DNA from: Paludibacteraceae bacterium
GTDB lineage: Bacteria > Bacteroidota > Bacteroidia > Bacteroidales > Paludibacteraceae
Direction of reading: 5' to 3'
DNA: 64,000 nucleotides
Assembly: GCA_017454915.1 (NCBI GenBank)
Contig: JAFTCC010000064.1
Location: 27,322-91,321, forward strand
Below are positions 44,942-53,262 of the stretch, in pieces. The notes beneath the pieces are model-generated. The model had not been told where the DNA came from. It worked only from the letters and a program-made list of their open reading frames with translations, and ran no database searches. Positions within the stretch are counted from its first letter, which is position 1; each line of letters starts with the position of its first letter. The position numbers were made by a program, and so were the translations under genes.

Positions 44942-46063
44942 TCACTTGCTGCTTTTGCGTCTGTTGCAGTCGCGGCACAGCATCTGGCAGTTGGCGGCTA
45001 TCGTCCGTCCGCCTTCCACCCACGGAGTGATGTGGTCCGCCTCCATGACTTCGATGTCGAACGGTTTGCCGCAGATAGCGCACCTGCCACCTTGACGTTC
45101 ATAGACCTCGCGGCGGGTGTTGGCGTCAAAAGCGCGGATACCAAGATGGTGGATGTCATGGTCCAAAATATAGGCAAAAATACCGCTTTTCTTCTGCACA
45201 TCGGAGTCCACCATCAGTTTAGCCATCTGCTCGCTGATAGCCGTGGCGGTCAAAGTCGTGTCTTTGTGTTTATTATAGAGCAGGCCCCACTCCACGCCTT
45301 TCATTTCCTTCTTATATTTACGGCCAAAAAGTTTGTCAACCCAGTGAATCACGTCTTGGTAGTACTGCCACAGCTCGTCAGCGTCCGTGTCATGCTGGTG
45401 ACGCGCCATATATTGCTCAATTGTAATACCTTGTTTGTCAGCAATCCAACTGAGTGCGGTCTCAAAATAATCTTGGCGGATAGGCGATCCGTTCATGAAG
45501 TCCGAACCGATTTTGTATGCCACACAGCCGGTCTTGGAGAAACGGCGTTTGGCTTGCGTCACCCAAGAGCCCGAATATATGGCATTGCGTATTTCCTGCT
45601 CTTTGAGTTTCTCGCCTGCGATGTTGATGCGCTGGAACCATTTCAGCTTCTCCTCGTCCGTTCCCTCACAGATGTATATTTGCAGTTTGTAGTCAAGAAT
45701 ACGGTTTTGCTGTTCAATGGTCATATTGTTGAAACCAAGCAAGTTACCGTCAAAATTCATCATATATTCGCCTGCTATAAATGAGCAAATAGAGATGGTA
45801 CGCTGCTGTCCGTCCAGCACTTCATACTCGATGCCGTCTGTGCCATCTGTCTTGACCCAATACATGACGTTCAGCGGGAAATTCTGCCAAACGGTATCCA
45901 TGACTGCATTGCGCTGTTTCTCGTCATAGACAAACTCACGCTGGTATTTCGGGCGTATGTTCAGCCGTCCGCCGTAACCAACGATTCCTTCCTCTTGAAT
46001 ACTCAAATCATTGTAATCGGCGCACAACTCCCGCACGCGGACTTCATGTAATTCTATTTTCAT
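44942..46063 (-). CDS. DUF262-HNH nuclease (GmrSD-like)
   Basis: 373 residues, cytoplasmic. The N-terminal DUF262 domain shows RPKYQREFVYD and YEVLDGQQRTISIC (the DGQQRT nucleotide-binding motif). The C-terminus is an HNH nuclease: CAICGKPFDIEVMEADHITP with a second CxxC (CRDCNRRKSS), giving zinc ligands and the DH catalytic pair. DUF262 proteins such as GmrSD restrict modified phage DNA in an NTP-dependent way; a defence role here is inferred. It lies downstream of an AAA/DUF4143 gene and an orphan methyltransferase on the same strand. Confidence 0.85.
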   Translation of the reverse strand: MKIELHEVRVRELCADYNDLSIQEEGIVGYGGRLNIRPKYQREFVYDEKQRNAVMDTVWQNFPLNVMYWVKTDGTDGIEYEVLDGQQRTISICSFIAGEYMMNFDGNLLGFNNMTIEQQNRILDYKLQIYICEGTDEEKLKWFQRINIAGEKLKEQEIRNAIYSGSWVTQAKRRFSKTGCVAYKIGSDFMNGSPIRQDYFETALSWIADKQGITIEQYMARHQHDTDADELWQYYQDVIHWVDKLFGRKYKKEMKGVEWGLLYNKHKDTTLTATAISEQMAKLMVDSDVQKKSGIFAYILDHDIHHLGIRAFDANTRREVYERQGGRCAICGKPFDIEVMEADHITPWVEGGRTIAANCQMLCRDCNRRKSSK

Positions 46064-46099
46064 GGCTTTTGTGGTTTTGTTCAGTTCTAATGTGATAGC

Positions 46100-47383
46100 C
46101 TACGGCTTAAGGGATCCTATCGGCACCACGTAAATGCCATCTTCGCGCTGGTAGGCATATTGTCCTACCGCAGTTACTATCATTTTGAAAGACGGGGTAT
46201 ACATCCTTTCGATATCTATTTTGTTCTCTAACAGCAGCAGGTTTTTAGCGCCTTCCGCTATCAGATTCTCCCCTCCTAATTTTACCTCAATCAATGCGTA
46301 ATGTCCGTTTCTCAGATGGATAACCGAATCGCATTCGAGATTGTTGCTGTCGCGATAATGAAAAACTTGTCCGTCGATGGCCTCTGAATATACCCGTAAA
46401 TCACGCACAACCAATGTCTCAAATAACAGTCCTAATGTGTTTAGGTCCTTCATCAGGTCTGCAGGTCCCAATCCTAATGATGCCGTGGCGATACTCGGGT
46501 CAACAAAATATCGTGTGCCAGAAGTGCGTATGGCCGCTTTGCTGCGCAGATTTGGATTCCATGCTTCCATGTCCTCAATAACAAAGATTTTCTTTAGGGC
46601 ATTTAGATAAGCCGCTATTGTATTTTCATCCATCGATTTGCTGTCAGCATTTATCATATCTCGTGCAATAGTGGCTTTGCTTGCTTGTGATGCTTGATGA
46701 CGTGCAAAACTCCGCAATAAGCGGCGAGTGTTTGTCTCGCTACGATTGACTTCGTCAACCTCTATCATCTCACGTTTGGCTATAGCATCAACATAGTTGT
46801 AAGCCTGTCGCAATGCCGCTTTTTCGGACATTCCAACTGCTTTAGGCCACCCTCCTCGGCATATTAAATAACTTATTTCTCTCAAGTTGTATTCTGTGGC
46901 CTGAGCCGCATGAAAATTTCCTTCAAAAAGTTCTGATATTGACACTTTGCCGTTGGAATCTCCCGATTCCCACAGCGTCATAGGTCGCATTTTTATCCAG
47001 CCCGCTCGCCCAGTGCCGGTATGAGATAATTTGGCTGTGTCAACAGGCTCGGCACTTCCGGTCAAAATAAATTGTCCTTCAGCACTTCTTCTGTCCACTA
47101 CATATCTGCACGCATCCCATATTTGTGGCGCCTTTTGCCATTCGTCAATCAACCGCGGGGTGTCGCCGACAAGCAATTCTTCAACATCTGTTTGAGCCAA
47201 ACGAAGATACTCATCTTTCAGTTTGGGATTGTCCATGTGAATGACGCTCTTTGCATGTTGCAGTGCTGTGGTGGTCTTGCCACACCATTTTGCGCCTTCA
47301 ATCACCACATACCCTGCAGCCTCTAATTGCAGTGAAAGCAACTCGTCTGCAATGCGTTTTCTGTAATCATTTTTTGTTACCAT
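46100..47383 (-). CDS. AAA-family ATPase with DUF4143 domain
   Basis: 427 residues. The Walker A motif is GAKWCGKTT (about 29-37), the Walker B segment is PRLIDEWQ (about 75-82), and sensor 1 is FILTGSAE. The C-terminal DUF4143 domain (about 200-400) carries a PD-(D/E)xK-like pattern LECDSVIHL...ALIEVKLGG. Proteins of this architecture are common in Bacteroidota and archaea, sometimes beside toxin or defence genes; the exact activity is unknown. A -7 element lies at complement 47406-47413, and three 23-base direct repeats lie just upstream of it. Confidence 0.8.
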   Translation of the reverse strand: MVTKNDYRKRIADELLSLQLEAAGYVVIEGAKWCGKTTTALQHAKSVIHMDNPKLKDEYLRLAQTDVEELLVGDTPRLIDEWQKAPQIWDACRYVVDRRSAEGQFILTGSAEPVDTAKLSHTGTGRAGWIKMRPMTLWESGDSNGKVSISELFEGNFHAAQATEYNLREISYLICRGGWPKAVGMSEKAALRQAYNYVDAIAKREMIEVDEVNRSETNTRRLLRSFARHQASQASKATIARDMINADSKSMDENTIAAYLNALKKIFVIEDMEAWNPNLRSKAAIRTSGTRYFVDPSIATASLGLGPADLMKDLNTLGLLFETLVVRDLRVYSEAIDGQVFHYRDSNNLECDSVIHLRNGHYALIEVKLGGENLIAEGAKNLLLLENKIDIERMYTPSFKMIVTAVGQYAYQREDGIYVVPIGSLKP

Positions 47384-47405
47384 ATTCTTTGTTTTTATTT
47401 TGCTG

Positions 47406-47437
47406 CAAAGATATTAAATATAAATGATTTGCACAAG
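47406..47437 (-). promoter_or_regulatory. Promoter for the AAA/DUF4143 gene
   Basis: TATCTTTG on the minus strand (complement of 47406-47413). A near-consensus CTTG is 20 bases upstream (complement of 47434-47437). Confidence 0.6.
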
Positions 47438-47451
47438 CATTTTGACGTTTT

Positions 47452-47512
47452 TTCAGTGATTTGAGGATTTTTTGTTCAGTAATTTGAGGGTAATTTATTC
47501 AGTAATTTGAAG
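47452..47512. repeat. Three iterons with a 23-base period
   Basis: TTCAGTGATTTGAGG (47452), TTCAGTAATTTGAGG (47475) and TTCAGTAATTTGAAG (47498) start exactly 23 bases apart. They lie 15 bases beyond the -33 position of the AAA gene promoter, so they may be binding sites of a regulator of this gene. Confidence 0.7.
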
Positions 47513-47625
47513 ATTTTATGTCCTATATGAATTGACTCTATGATTGAAACCGACGTTAATTACGATATGATTTTTAAGAACATAATTATCGGTAGTGCTG
47601 CTATATTATGCTTTTGATAAGATTT

Positions 47626-48675
47626 TTATTTTTTGCGACGGATAAATATTCTTTTAAACATGGCTTTACCATTTACTAAACATGATTTTGAACCGCCACA
47701 CCACACGCCACCTGAAAATCCAGTTCCATTGTCTTCACCCATTCCAATAATTTCAAATTGTTCTGGATTATGCTTATCCATAAAAGTAATTGGCACTCCC
47801 ATTACGCCCTCATAGTCACAGGGTATTTCTGATACTTTCCCTACTTCTATTGCATTATAATTATCATATTTAGGATAGTCTTCTGGTGTATAATGCCTAT
47901 ATAATATCAATTCTTCGTGTCGTTTCATATTGTCAAGATTTGTAAACCAACAGATAGTTCCTAAACTGCGCCATTTTTGTCCTGTTTCATCAACCCAATA
48001 CCTTGTCGCACGAGGCTCAAAATAATGTGGGACACGGAAACTCATATCTCCGAATTTACATCCGAGCCACATCTCATTGTCTTTCAGATAATGAAATATA
48101 TCCCTGTATGTTAACGCGTTTTGATTTCCTATTATTAAAAATTTCTTATTGTATGCCATCAATTGTGCAACATACTCGCGGAAAAGCGAAAAAGGTGGAT
48201 TTGTAACCACAATATCAGCCTCTTTCAGCAGTTCAATACACTCTTGCGAGCGGAAGTCTCCATTGCCTTTTAGCAACGAGAGTACGTTTTTGTCATTTTG
48301 GATTAGGTATTGTACATCTGTTAAATTTACGGCTCCATCGTTGTTGTAATCCTGTACTTCGGTTATTTCTACTTTATAGGCAATTTTTTTAGGTTCATCA
48401 TTTGTCACATCAAACAACAAGGGCAATTCATCACCTGCTATGGGTGAACCATTGTAGCAGGTCGCAATTAGTTTTTTGAGACCTAATTGATTAAAATTAA
48501 GCGCAAAATACTTGAAGAAGTTACTTTCGTATGGGTCATCACAGTTGCATAGAACAACTTTTCCCTTAAAGTGTTGTTTGTAATATTTGAGTTCTTGTGC
48601 AATGTCGTCTAATTGCGTATAAAACTCATCTTGTTTTGCTTTTTCCGCTGCATGAAGGCTTGAATTTCCTGCCAT
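47626..48675 (-). CDS. EcoRI-family adenine-specific DNA methyltransferase (orphan)
   Basis: 349 residues from the ATG complement of 48673-48675, whose N-terminus MAGNSSLHAAEKAKQDEFYT fits the family. In-frame starts at 48699 and 48792 fall inside the structured leader and are less likely. Motif IV is NPPF at about 159-162. A GVV-type SAM-binding region precedes it (VVLCNCDDPYESNFFKYFA). The DYNNDGAVNLTD stretch near 109-120 is typical of this family. It would methylate N6 of adenine, possibly in GAATTC, but site specificity is inferred. No EcoRI-like endonuclease is adjacent; the nearest nuclease is the DUF262-HNH protein 1.6 kb away. Confidence 0.85.
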   Translation of the reverse strand: MAGNSSLHAAEKAKQDEFYTQLDDIAQELKYYKQHFKGKVVLCNCDDPYESNFFKYFALNFNQLGLKKLIATCYNGSPIAGDELPLLFDVTNDEPKKIAYKVEITEVQDYNNDGAVNLTDVQYLIQNDKNVLSLLKGNGDFRSQECIELLKEADIVVTNPPFSLFREYVAQLMAYNKKFLIIGNQNALTYRDIFHYLKDNEMWLGCKFGDMSFRVPHYFEPRATRYWVDETGQKWRSLGTICWFTNLDNMKRHEELILYRHYTPEDYPKYDNYNAIEVGKVSEIPCDYEGVMGVPITFMDKHNPEQFEIIGMGEDNGTGFSGGVWCGGSKSCLVNGKAMFKRIFIRRKK

Positions 48676-48957
48676 AGATTGATAGTTGTTTTTGTGCATA
48701 CTATCAATCCAACAAACGGACAAAAAGAGTGTGAGCAATTTATCCGTTCGCCAAGGTATGTAGGAAACCCGATCCCCGTAATAAATGCTCACACTTTATT
48801 TGCATGAGCATTGCTATTATATACGGAGATGGGCATCTCTACAAGAGACACCTCAACTTATTATTTCCAGGTCCTTATTGAAACTTCCTACATTTCTGGC
48901 GAACGATGAAATAATAGTAATGCTTAGTTAATATGTCTTTGCCGCTGCTGCGCAACG
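48676..48957 (-). ncRNA. Structured, possibly switching leader RNA of the methyltransferase gene
   Basis: Read on the minus strand, 5' to 3'. P1: complement 48897-48904 with 48746-48753 (GTTCGCCA / TGGCGAAC). P2: complement 48885-48893 with 48758-48766 (ATGTAGGAA / TTCCTACAT), extendable by wobble pairs. An inner hairpin is complement 48845-48852 with 48832-48839. A second inner stem pairs X (AATGCTCA, complement 48805-48812) with Y (TGAGCATT, complement 48784-48791). Downstream, Z (complement 48729-48738) contains TGCTCACAC, which pairs perfectly with GTGTGAGCA of Y. Y cannot pair with both. A last hairpin ATTGATAGT / ACTATCAAT (complement 48700-48708 and 48678-48686) ends two bases before the start codon. 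No known class was recognised. Confidence 0.7.
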
Positions 48958-48963
48958 GCAATG

Positions 48964-48994
48964 CAAAAATAGTAAAAACTTATGAAATCGCAAA
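48964..48994 (-). promoter_or_regulatory. Promoter for the methyltransferase leader
   Basis: On the minus strand, TTTG (complement of 48991-48994) and TATTTTTG (complement of 48964-48971), 19 bases apart. Transcription from about 48957 gives a leader of about 280 bases. A GC-rich hairpin (48939-48961) covers the predicted start site. Confidence 0.75.
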
Positions 48995-49014
48995 ATCACC
49001 CGTCTATTTTCGAC

Positions 49015-49265
49015 TGTCGTGTCCTAAAAATGTAGATTGGTTGGGGAGTTCACGAATGACAATCTCTAAGGACTTATAGGACTTATAGGATAAAGTATCC
49101 GTTTAATTCGCGTCATTCGTGAAAGAAAATCTCTGGGGACTTTAAGATTTAGCCCCGTAGGGGCGACACAGAATTAGCCGTGGGTAGAACCCACGGAAAC
49201 TAAAACCAATTAGTTTAATTCGTGAACAATAACCACAAACTGACAACATTTTTTAGGACATGACA
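49015..49265. mobile_element. 251-bp element with imperfect 19-20-bp inverted ends
   Basis: TGTCGTGTCCTAAAAATGT (49015-49033) is nearly the inverse of ACATTTTTTAGGACATGACA (49246-49265), with one extra T and one transition. The interior carries a palindromic GCCCCGTAGGGGC and a CCGTGGGT / ACCCACGG module (49149-49192), and a second, inner inverted repeat (TTCACGAATGAC near 49051, GTCATTCGTGAA near 49113). There is no coding capacity. The element sits between the methyltransferase promoter and ruvB. Confidence 0.6.
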
Positions 49266-49323
49266 TGTCGTGTCCCTACTTGCTTACCGATATACATGCC
49301 TTTCGTATATGGATAAATTTTCG

Positions 49324-49331
49324 TAAATTTG
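49324..49331 (+). promoter_or_regulatory. Promoter -7 element for ruvB
   Basis: TAAATTTG at 49324-49331, 25 bases before the chosen ATG at 49356. It excludes the in-frame ATT/ATG-like starts nearer the -7 element. The -33 region has only TTTC. Confidence 0.65.
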
Positions 49332-49355
49332 CGTTTTGAAACTAACTGTGGTTAT

Positions 49356-50381
49356 ATGGACTTCGACATACGCAACACAGAGCAGATGAACGAGCGTGAG
49401 CGTGAGGTGGAAAACGCCTTGCGTCCTTTGAGTTTTGACGACTTCACAGGTCAGGACAAAATTGTTCAGAACTTGCAGATATTTGTAGCCGCAGCCCGCG
49501 GCCGTGGCGAGAGCCTTGATCACACGCTGCTGTTCGGTCCTCCGGGCTTGGGCAAGACAACGCTTGCTAACATCATCGCCAATGAACTTGGTGTGGGTTT
49601 CAAGACCACGTCAGGCCCGGTGCTTGACAAGCCCGGCGACCTTGCCGGACTGCTCACAAGCCTCGAGACCAACGATGTGCTGTTTATTGATGAGATTCAC
49701 AGGCTGAGCCCTGTCGTGGAAGAGTATCTCTACTCTGCAATGGAGGACTACCGCATTGACATCATGATAGACAAAGGCCCGTCGGCGCGCTCGATACAGA
49801 TAGACTTAAATCCCTTCACGCTCGTGGGCGCTACCACGCGCAGCGGTCTGTTGACAAGTCCACTGCGTGCGCGTTTCGGCATCAACTGCCACCTAGAGTA
49901 TTATGACGCCAAGTTGCTCAAGCTCATCGTTGAGCGTTCCGCGCGCCTGCTCCGCGTAGATATTGACAGCCATGCCGCGACCGAAATAGCACGCCGTAGC
50001 CGAGGTACACCGCGTATCGCCAATGCCCTGCTCAGAAGGGTGCGCGACTTCGCACAGGTCAAAGGCAACGGCGCCATAGACATCGAGATAGCCAAGTATG
50101 CGCTCGAAGCACTCAACATAGACACTTACGGACTCGATGAGATTGACAACAAACTGCTCAACACCATCATCGACAAGTTCTCGGGCGGACCGGTAGGTTT
50201 GACCACCATAGCCACAGCAATGGGAGAAGACGCCGGAACGGTTGAGGACGTGTATGAGCCGTTCCTCATCAAGGAGGGTTTCATCAAACGCACCCCACGC
50301 GGACGCGAGGTAACAGACAAAGCATACCATCACCTCGGCAAGAGCCGCCGCGACGGATTTGGCGGCACGCTGTTCGAATAA
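49356..50381 (+). CDS. ruvB: Holliday junction DNA helicase RuvB
   Basis: 341 residues from the ATG at 49356, the family start ([20 protein letters not shown]). RuvB is the motor that drives branch migration with RuvA. Walker [10 protein letters not shown] is at 61-69 and Walker B DEIH at 112-115. The sensor [19 protein letters not shown] and the C-terminal winged-helix part ([17 protein letters not shown]) are intact. The flippase gene follows 140 bases later, a common neighbour in Bacteroidota. Confidence 0.97.
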   Translation: MDFDIRNTEQMNEREREVENALRPLSFDDFTGQDKIVQNLQIFVAAARGRGESLDHTLLFGPPGLGKTTLANIIANELGVGFKTTSGPVLDKPGDLAGLLTSLETNDVLFIDEIHRLSPVVEEYLYSAMEDYRIDIMIDKGPSARSIQIDLNPFTLVGATTRSGLLTSPLRARFGINCHLEYYDAKLLKLIVERSARLLRVDIDSHAATEIARRSRGTPRIANALLRRVRDFAQVKGNGAIDIEIAKYALEALNIDTYGLDEIDNKLLNTIIDKFSGGPVGLTTIATAMGEDAGTVEDVYEPFLIKEGFIKRTPRGREVTDKAYHHLGKSRRDGFGGTLFE

Positions 50382-50521
50382 CCGCCACTTAGACCCCATC
50401 CATCTACACGGCAGAATGACGACGAAGAACGGCACTTCGCCAGCAGCAGATAAATCACTCTTAATCAGAAACACTCTAAACAAAGAGCCTATTGAGGTTA
50501 AAATAAATTAGCGACAAGGAC

Positions 50522-52009
50522 ATGGCAGAAATGCGGACATTGGCAAAAGACACCGCCATTTATGGCGTGTCGAGCATCCTCGGCAAGTTTTTGAACTGGC
50601 TGCTGGTTCCTTTTTATACATACGTCCTCAAGAGCCAGGCAGACTATGGCATAGTAACGAACCTCTACGCTTGGACTGCCCTGCTGCTTGTGATTTTGAC
50701 CTACGGCATGGAGACAGGTTTTTTCCGCTTCGCCAACCGCGACGACCGCAATCCTGCAGACGTTTATACCACAATATTGAGCTGCGTAGGCACCACCTCG
50801 ACGTTCTTTGCAGTGCTGTGCTGCCTGTTCTCGCATCCGATTGCCTCATGGCTGGGCTACGAGGGGCACAGCGAGTTTATCGCACTGCTGGCTGTTGTGG
50901 TCGCAATGGACGCATTTGCCTGCATTCCGTTCGCATACTTGCGCTATAAGAAACGCCCAATCAGGTTTGCAGCGCTCAAACTGCTGTTTGTGTTCCTCAA
51001 CATACTGTTCAACATTTTCTTTCTCGTTGTCTGCCCCCGCATCAGCCACTGGGCGATTATTGAACCGTGGTACAACCCCACATACGGCGTTGGCTACGTA
51101 TTCGTGTCCAACATTTTGGCGACCGGCATACAGACATTGTTCCTCTTGCCCGAAGTGCTTGACGCCCACCGCAGCCGCGGGCATTTCAGTTTTAGCCTTT
51201 TGGCGGAACTCTTGAGATATTCACTTCCGCTATTGGTGCTCGGCGTGGCGGGCATCATGAACCAGACCCTTGACCGTATTCTGTTTCCTTTCCTGAGCAC
51301 AGCCCCTGACACGCAGGAGCAACTTGGAATTTACGGGGCATGCTTCAAGGTGGCGATGGTGATGATGGTCTTCACGCAGGCATTCCGCTACGCCTATGAG
51401 CCTTTTGTGTTCAGCAAGCACAAAGACCGCCATTCGGTTGAGGCATACGCCGATGCGATGAAATACTACATCATCTTCACCATGCTCATACTGCTTGGCA
51501 TGGTGTTCTACCTCGACATTCTGAAGTTCATCATCAAGCCCAGTTACTGGTCTGGCCTCAACGTTGTGCCTATTGTGCTGTGGACATACGTCTTTCAGGG
51601 CGTGTATTTCAACCTTTCGTTTTGGTATAAACTAACCGACCAGACGCAGTGGGGCGCATGGTTCTCACTCATAGGGCTTGTGATAACCCTTGTGCTTCAA
51701 ATTATTTTTGTGCCTCGCTTCGGCTACATGGCCTCGGCTGGCTCCAGCCTTGTGTGCTATTTTGTGATTATGACGCTTTCTTATGTCATCGGGCAGCACT
51801 ACATGCCCATTCCATACGATTTCCGCAGCATAGGAATTTATGTCGGAACTGCTTTGCTGTGCCTTGCCGTGAGCCACTACTGCGCACACACGCCGTGGTG
51901 GTACGTAAACTACGGCATCAACACAATGCTGCTCATCGGTTACCTTGCTTTACTTGTAAGGCGCGACTTCCCACTGTCGGCACTACTGGAGCGGTTCAAA
52001 AAACAATAA
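50522..52009 (+). CDS. Flippase of the polysaccharide-transport (MOP) family
   Basis: 495 residues with about 13-14 transmembrane helices along the length. The N-terminus KDTAIYGVSSILGKFLNWLLV and the segment ADYGIVTNLYAW are typical of Bacteroidota lipopolysaccharide/oligosaccharide flippases found beside ruvB. The cargo is not known; lipid-linked surface sugars or lipid II are possible. It is distinct from the flippase at 13590-15110. The gene starts 140 bases after ruvB without a clear promoter between. Confidence 0.85.
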   Translation: MAEMRTLAKDTAIYGVSSILGKFLNWLLVPFYTYVLKSQADYGIVTNLYAWTALLLVILTYGMETGFFRFANRDDRNPADVYTTILSCVGTTSTFFAVLCCLFSHPIASWLGYEGHSEFIALLAVVVAMDAFACIPFAYLRYKKRPIRFAALKLLFVFLNILFNIFFLVVCPRISHWAIIEPWYNPTYGVGYVFVSNILATGIQTLFLLPEVLDAHRSRGHFSFSLLAELLRYSLPLLVLGVAGIMNQTLDRILFPFLSTAPDTQEQLGIYGACFKVAMVMMVFTQAFRYAYEPFVFSKHKDRHSVEAYADAMKYYIIFTMLILLGMVFYLDILKFIIKPSYWSGLNVVPIVLWTYVFQGVYFNLSFWYKLTDQTQWGAWFSLIGLVITLVLQIIFVPRFGYMASAGSSLVCYFVIMTLSYVIGQHYMPIPYDFRSIGIYVGTALLCLAVSHYCAHTPWWYVNYGINTMLLIGYLALLVRRDFPLSALLERFKKQ

Positions 52010-52054
52010 AAACACTTGTAACTCATAACGTTGCTGCAAAAATGTAATGAAAAT

Positions 52055-52084
52055 TTTGCCATAGAAAAAATTTCATTAACTTTG
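52055..52084 (+). promoter_or_regulatory. Promoter for the rubrerythrin gene
   Basis: TTTG at 52055-52058 and TAACTTTG at 52077-52084, 18 bases apart, 52 bases before the ATG. Confidence 0.75.
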
Positions 52085-52135
52085 CAGCCGGAGAAAATAA
52101 ACTAATCGATAACATCTAACATCAAAATTACAATT

Positions 52136-52687
52136 ATGGCTAAAAAATGGATTTGCAGCGTGTGCGGATACGTACACGAAGGACCGGAGCCGCCAGAGCG
52201 CTGCCCGCAATGTAAACAACCGCGTGAGAAATTCACCGAAGTGAAGGACGACAAACTTGAGATGGCAACAGAGCACGTGCTTGGCGTTGCTAAAGGATGC
52301 GACGAAGAAATAATAAAAGACCTTAACGCCCACTTCATGGCAGAGGCAACAGAGGTCGGCATGTACCTTGCCATGAGCCGTCAGGCTGACCGTGAGGGCT
52401 ACCCCGAAATAGCAGCCGCATTCCGCCAGTACGCATTTGAAGAGGCAGAGCACTGCGCTAAATTCGCAGAACTGCTCGGAGACATCGTTTGGGACACCAA
52501 GACCAACCTTGAGAAACGCATGATGGCAGAAAGCGGAGCATGCGCCGACAAGTTCCGTATCGCCAAACGCGCCAAACAACTCGACCTTGACGCAATTCAT
52601 GACACCGTTCATGAAATGGCAAAAGACGAGGCTCGCCACGGACGCGGATTTGAAGGACTCTTCAACCGCTACTTCGGAAAGAAGTAA
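52136..52687 (+). CDS. Reverse rubrerythrin
   Basis: 183 residues. The rubredoxin-like iron domain is at the N-terminus (C7, C10, C23 and C26 in ICSVCGY and ERCPQC), followed by the four-helix di-iron domain with EAEH and DEARH motifs. This domain order is that of reverse rubrerythrin, the reverse of classical rubrerythrin. Such proteins reduce hydrogen peroxide with NADH-derived electrons and protect anaerobes from oxygen. It has its own promoter and a strong terminator (52706-52742), so it is a single-gene unit. Confidence 0.92.
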   Translation: MAKKWICSVCGYVHEGPEPPERCPQCKQPREKFTEVKDDKLEMATEHVLGVAKGCDEEIIKDLNAHFMAEATEVGMYLAMSRQADREGYPEIAAAFRQYAFEEAEHCAKFAELLGDIVWDTKTNLEKRMMAESGACADKFRIAKRAKQLDLDAIHDTVHEMAKDEARHGRGFEGLFNRYFGKK

Positions 52688-52705
52688 CTACCTCATCTAC
52701 AACAA

Positions 52706-52742
52706 AAAAGAGGCTCACGCTTATCGCATGAGCCTCTTTTTT
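52706..52742 (+). terminator. Terminator of the rubrerythrin gene
   Basis: AAAAGAGGCTCA (52706-52717) pairs with TGAGCCTCTTTT (52729-52740) and runs into further T. Perfect 12-bp stem. Confidence 0.9.
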
Positions 52743-52880
52743 ATCACTAATCAGGTATTATTAGACAAGATACGTGCGCAGACATGGAAGTAACTTATTG
52801 AAACCCAATCGAAACCATAAACAATAAGAGTTCACAAACATTATGAGCCAAACTCGTTGCAGATTTATGATTTTTTTTAT

Positions 52881-52888
52881 TAGCTTTG
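52881..52888 (+). promoter_or_regulatory. Promoter -7 element
   Basis: TAGCTTTG at 52881-52888, 63 bases before the ATG of the frameshifted reading frame at 52951. No good -33 element is seen. Confidence 0.5.
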
Positions 52889-52950
52889 TGGCATAAGATA
52901 AACATTACCGTAAACTTCATAAAATAAAAAACACCTAAATCAGTATAACT

Positions 52951-53201
52951 ATGAAAAAACAAATCAGACTATTCTTAACGTTTTGCATTAGCATGCTGTC
53001 ATGGTGGTGGATGTCGCCGTCAACAAGAATGGAAAGAAAGCATTTCTCTTGGCAGAAGGTAATACACCAGCCCGCAATATTCATGTCATGCGTAACTTTG
53101 AGAATCCATTCCGCTCCCCTTGGTTCACCCTTGACGACGATGCAGACATGCTGCTGCTCTCGGTATTCATCTATAAGTCAAACGAATTACGCCATTTTTA
53201 G
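52951..53201 (+). pseudogene. Frameshifted gene for a small secreted protein
   Basis: The frame beginning at 52951 encodes a signal peptide (MKKQIRLFLTFCISMLS) and then loses sense near 52990-53001. The other frame then reads VVDVAVNKNGKKAFLLAEGN and continues through RSPWFTLDDDADMLLLSVFI to a TAG at 53199-53201. The joined product would be about 83 residues. This looks like a single one-base frameshift in an otherwise small exported protein; it could also be a sequencing error. I do not recognise the family. Downstream is a partial copy of the inverted repeat (53198-53206 with 53254-53262). Confidence 0.5.
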
Positions 53202-53262
53202 ACCGATAAGCATGACATTGGCAATGCCGATGATTACTAATTTACACCAGTGGTCGGTCTAA
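53198..53262. repeat. Inverted repeat, related to the MITE-like ends
   Basis: TTAGACCGA (53198-53206) and TCGGTCTAA (53254-53262) form a 9-bp inverted repeat. The right end continues TTACCGATTCGGGTT, which resembles the end of the elements at 8511-8708 and 35273-35394. It begins inside the stop codon of the frameshifted gene and ends at the ybeY stop. It could act as a bidirectional terminator. Confidence 0.5.

Noticed and set aside
47452..47512. Plasmid or chromosome replication origin from iterons
   Set aside because: Only three copies, no DnaA boxes or replication protein nearby; position upstream of a promoter fits regulation better.
44942..48675. Complete restriction-modification system
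   Set aside because: The methyltransferase has no cognate endonuclease next to it, and the DUF262-HNH protein belongs to a family acting on modified DNA, so pairing is not shown.
48676..48792. N-terminal extension of the methyltransferase beginning at 48792
   Set aside because: The extra residues do not resemble the family and the bases form part of a conserved-looking RNA fold.
52881..53201. Intact small gene
   Set aside because: Neither frame alone gives both a signal peptide and a sensible mature sequence, so a frameshifted gene is the better reading.
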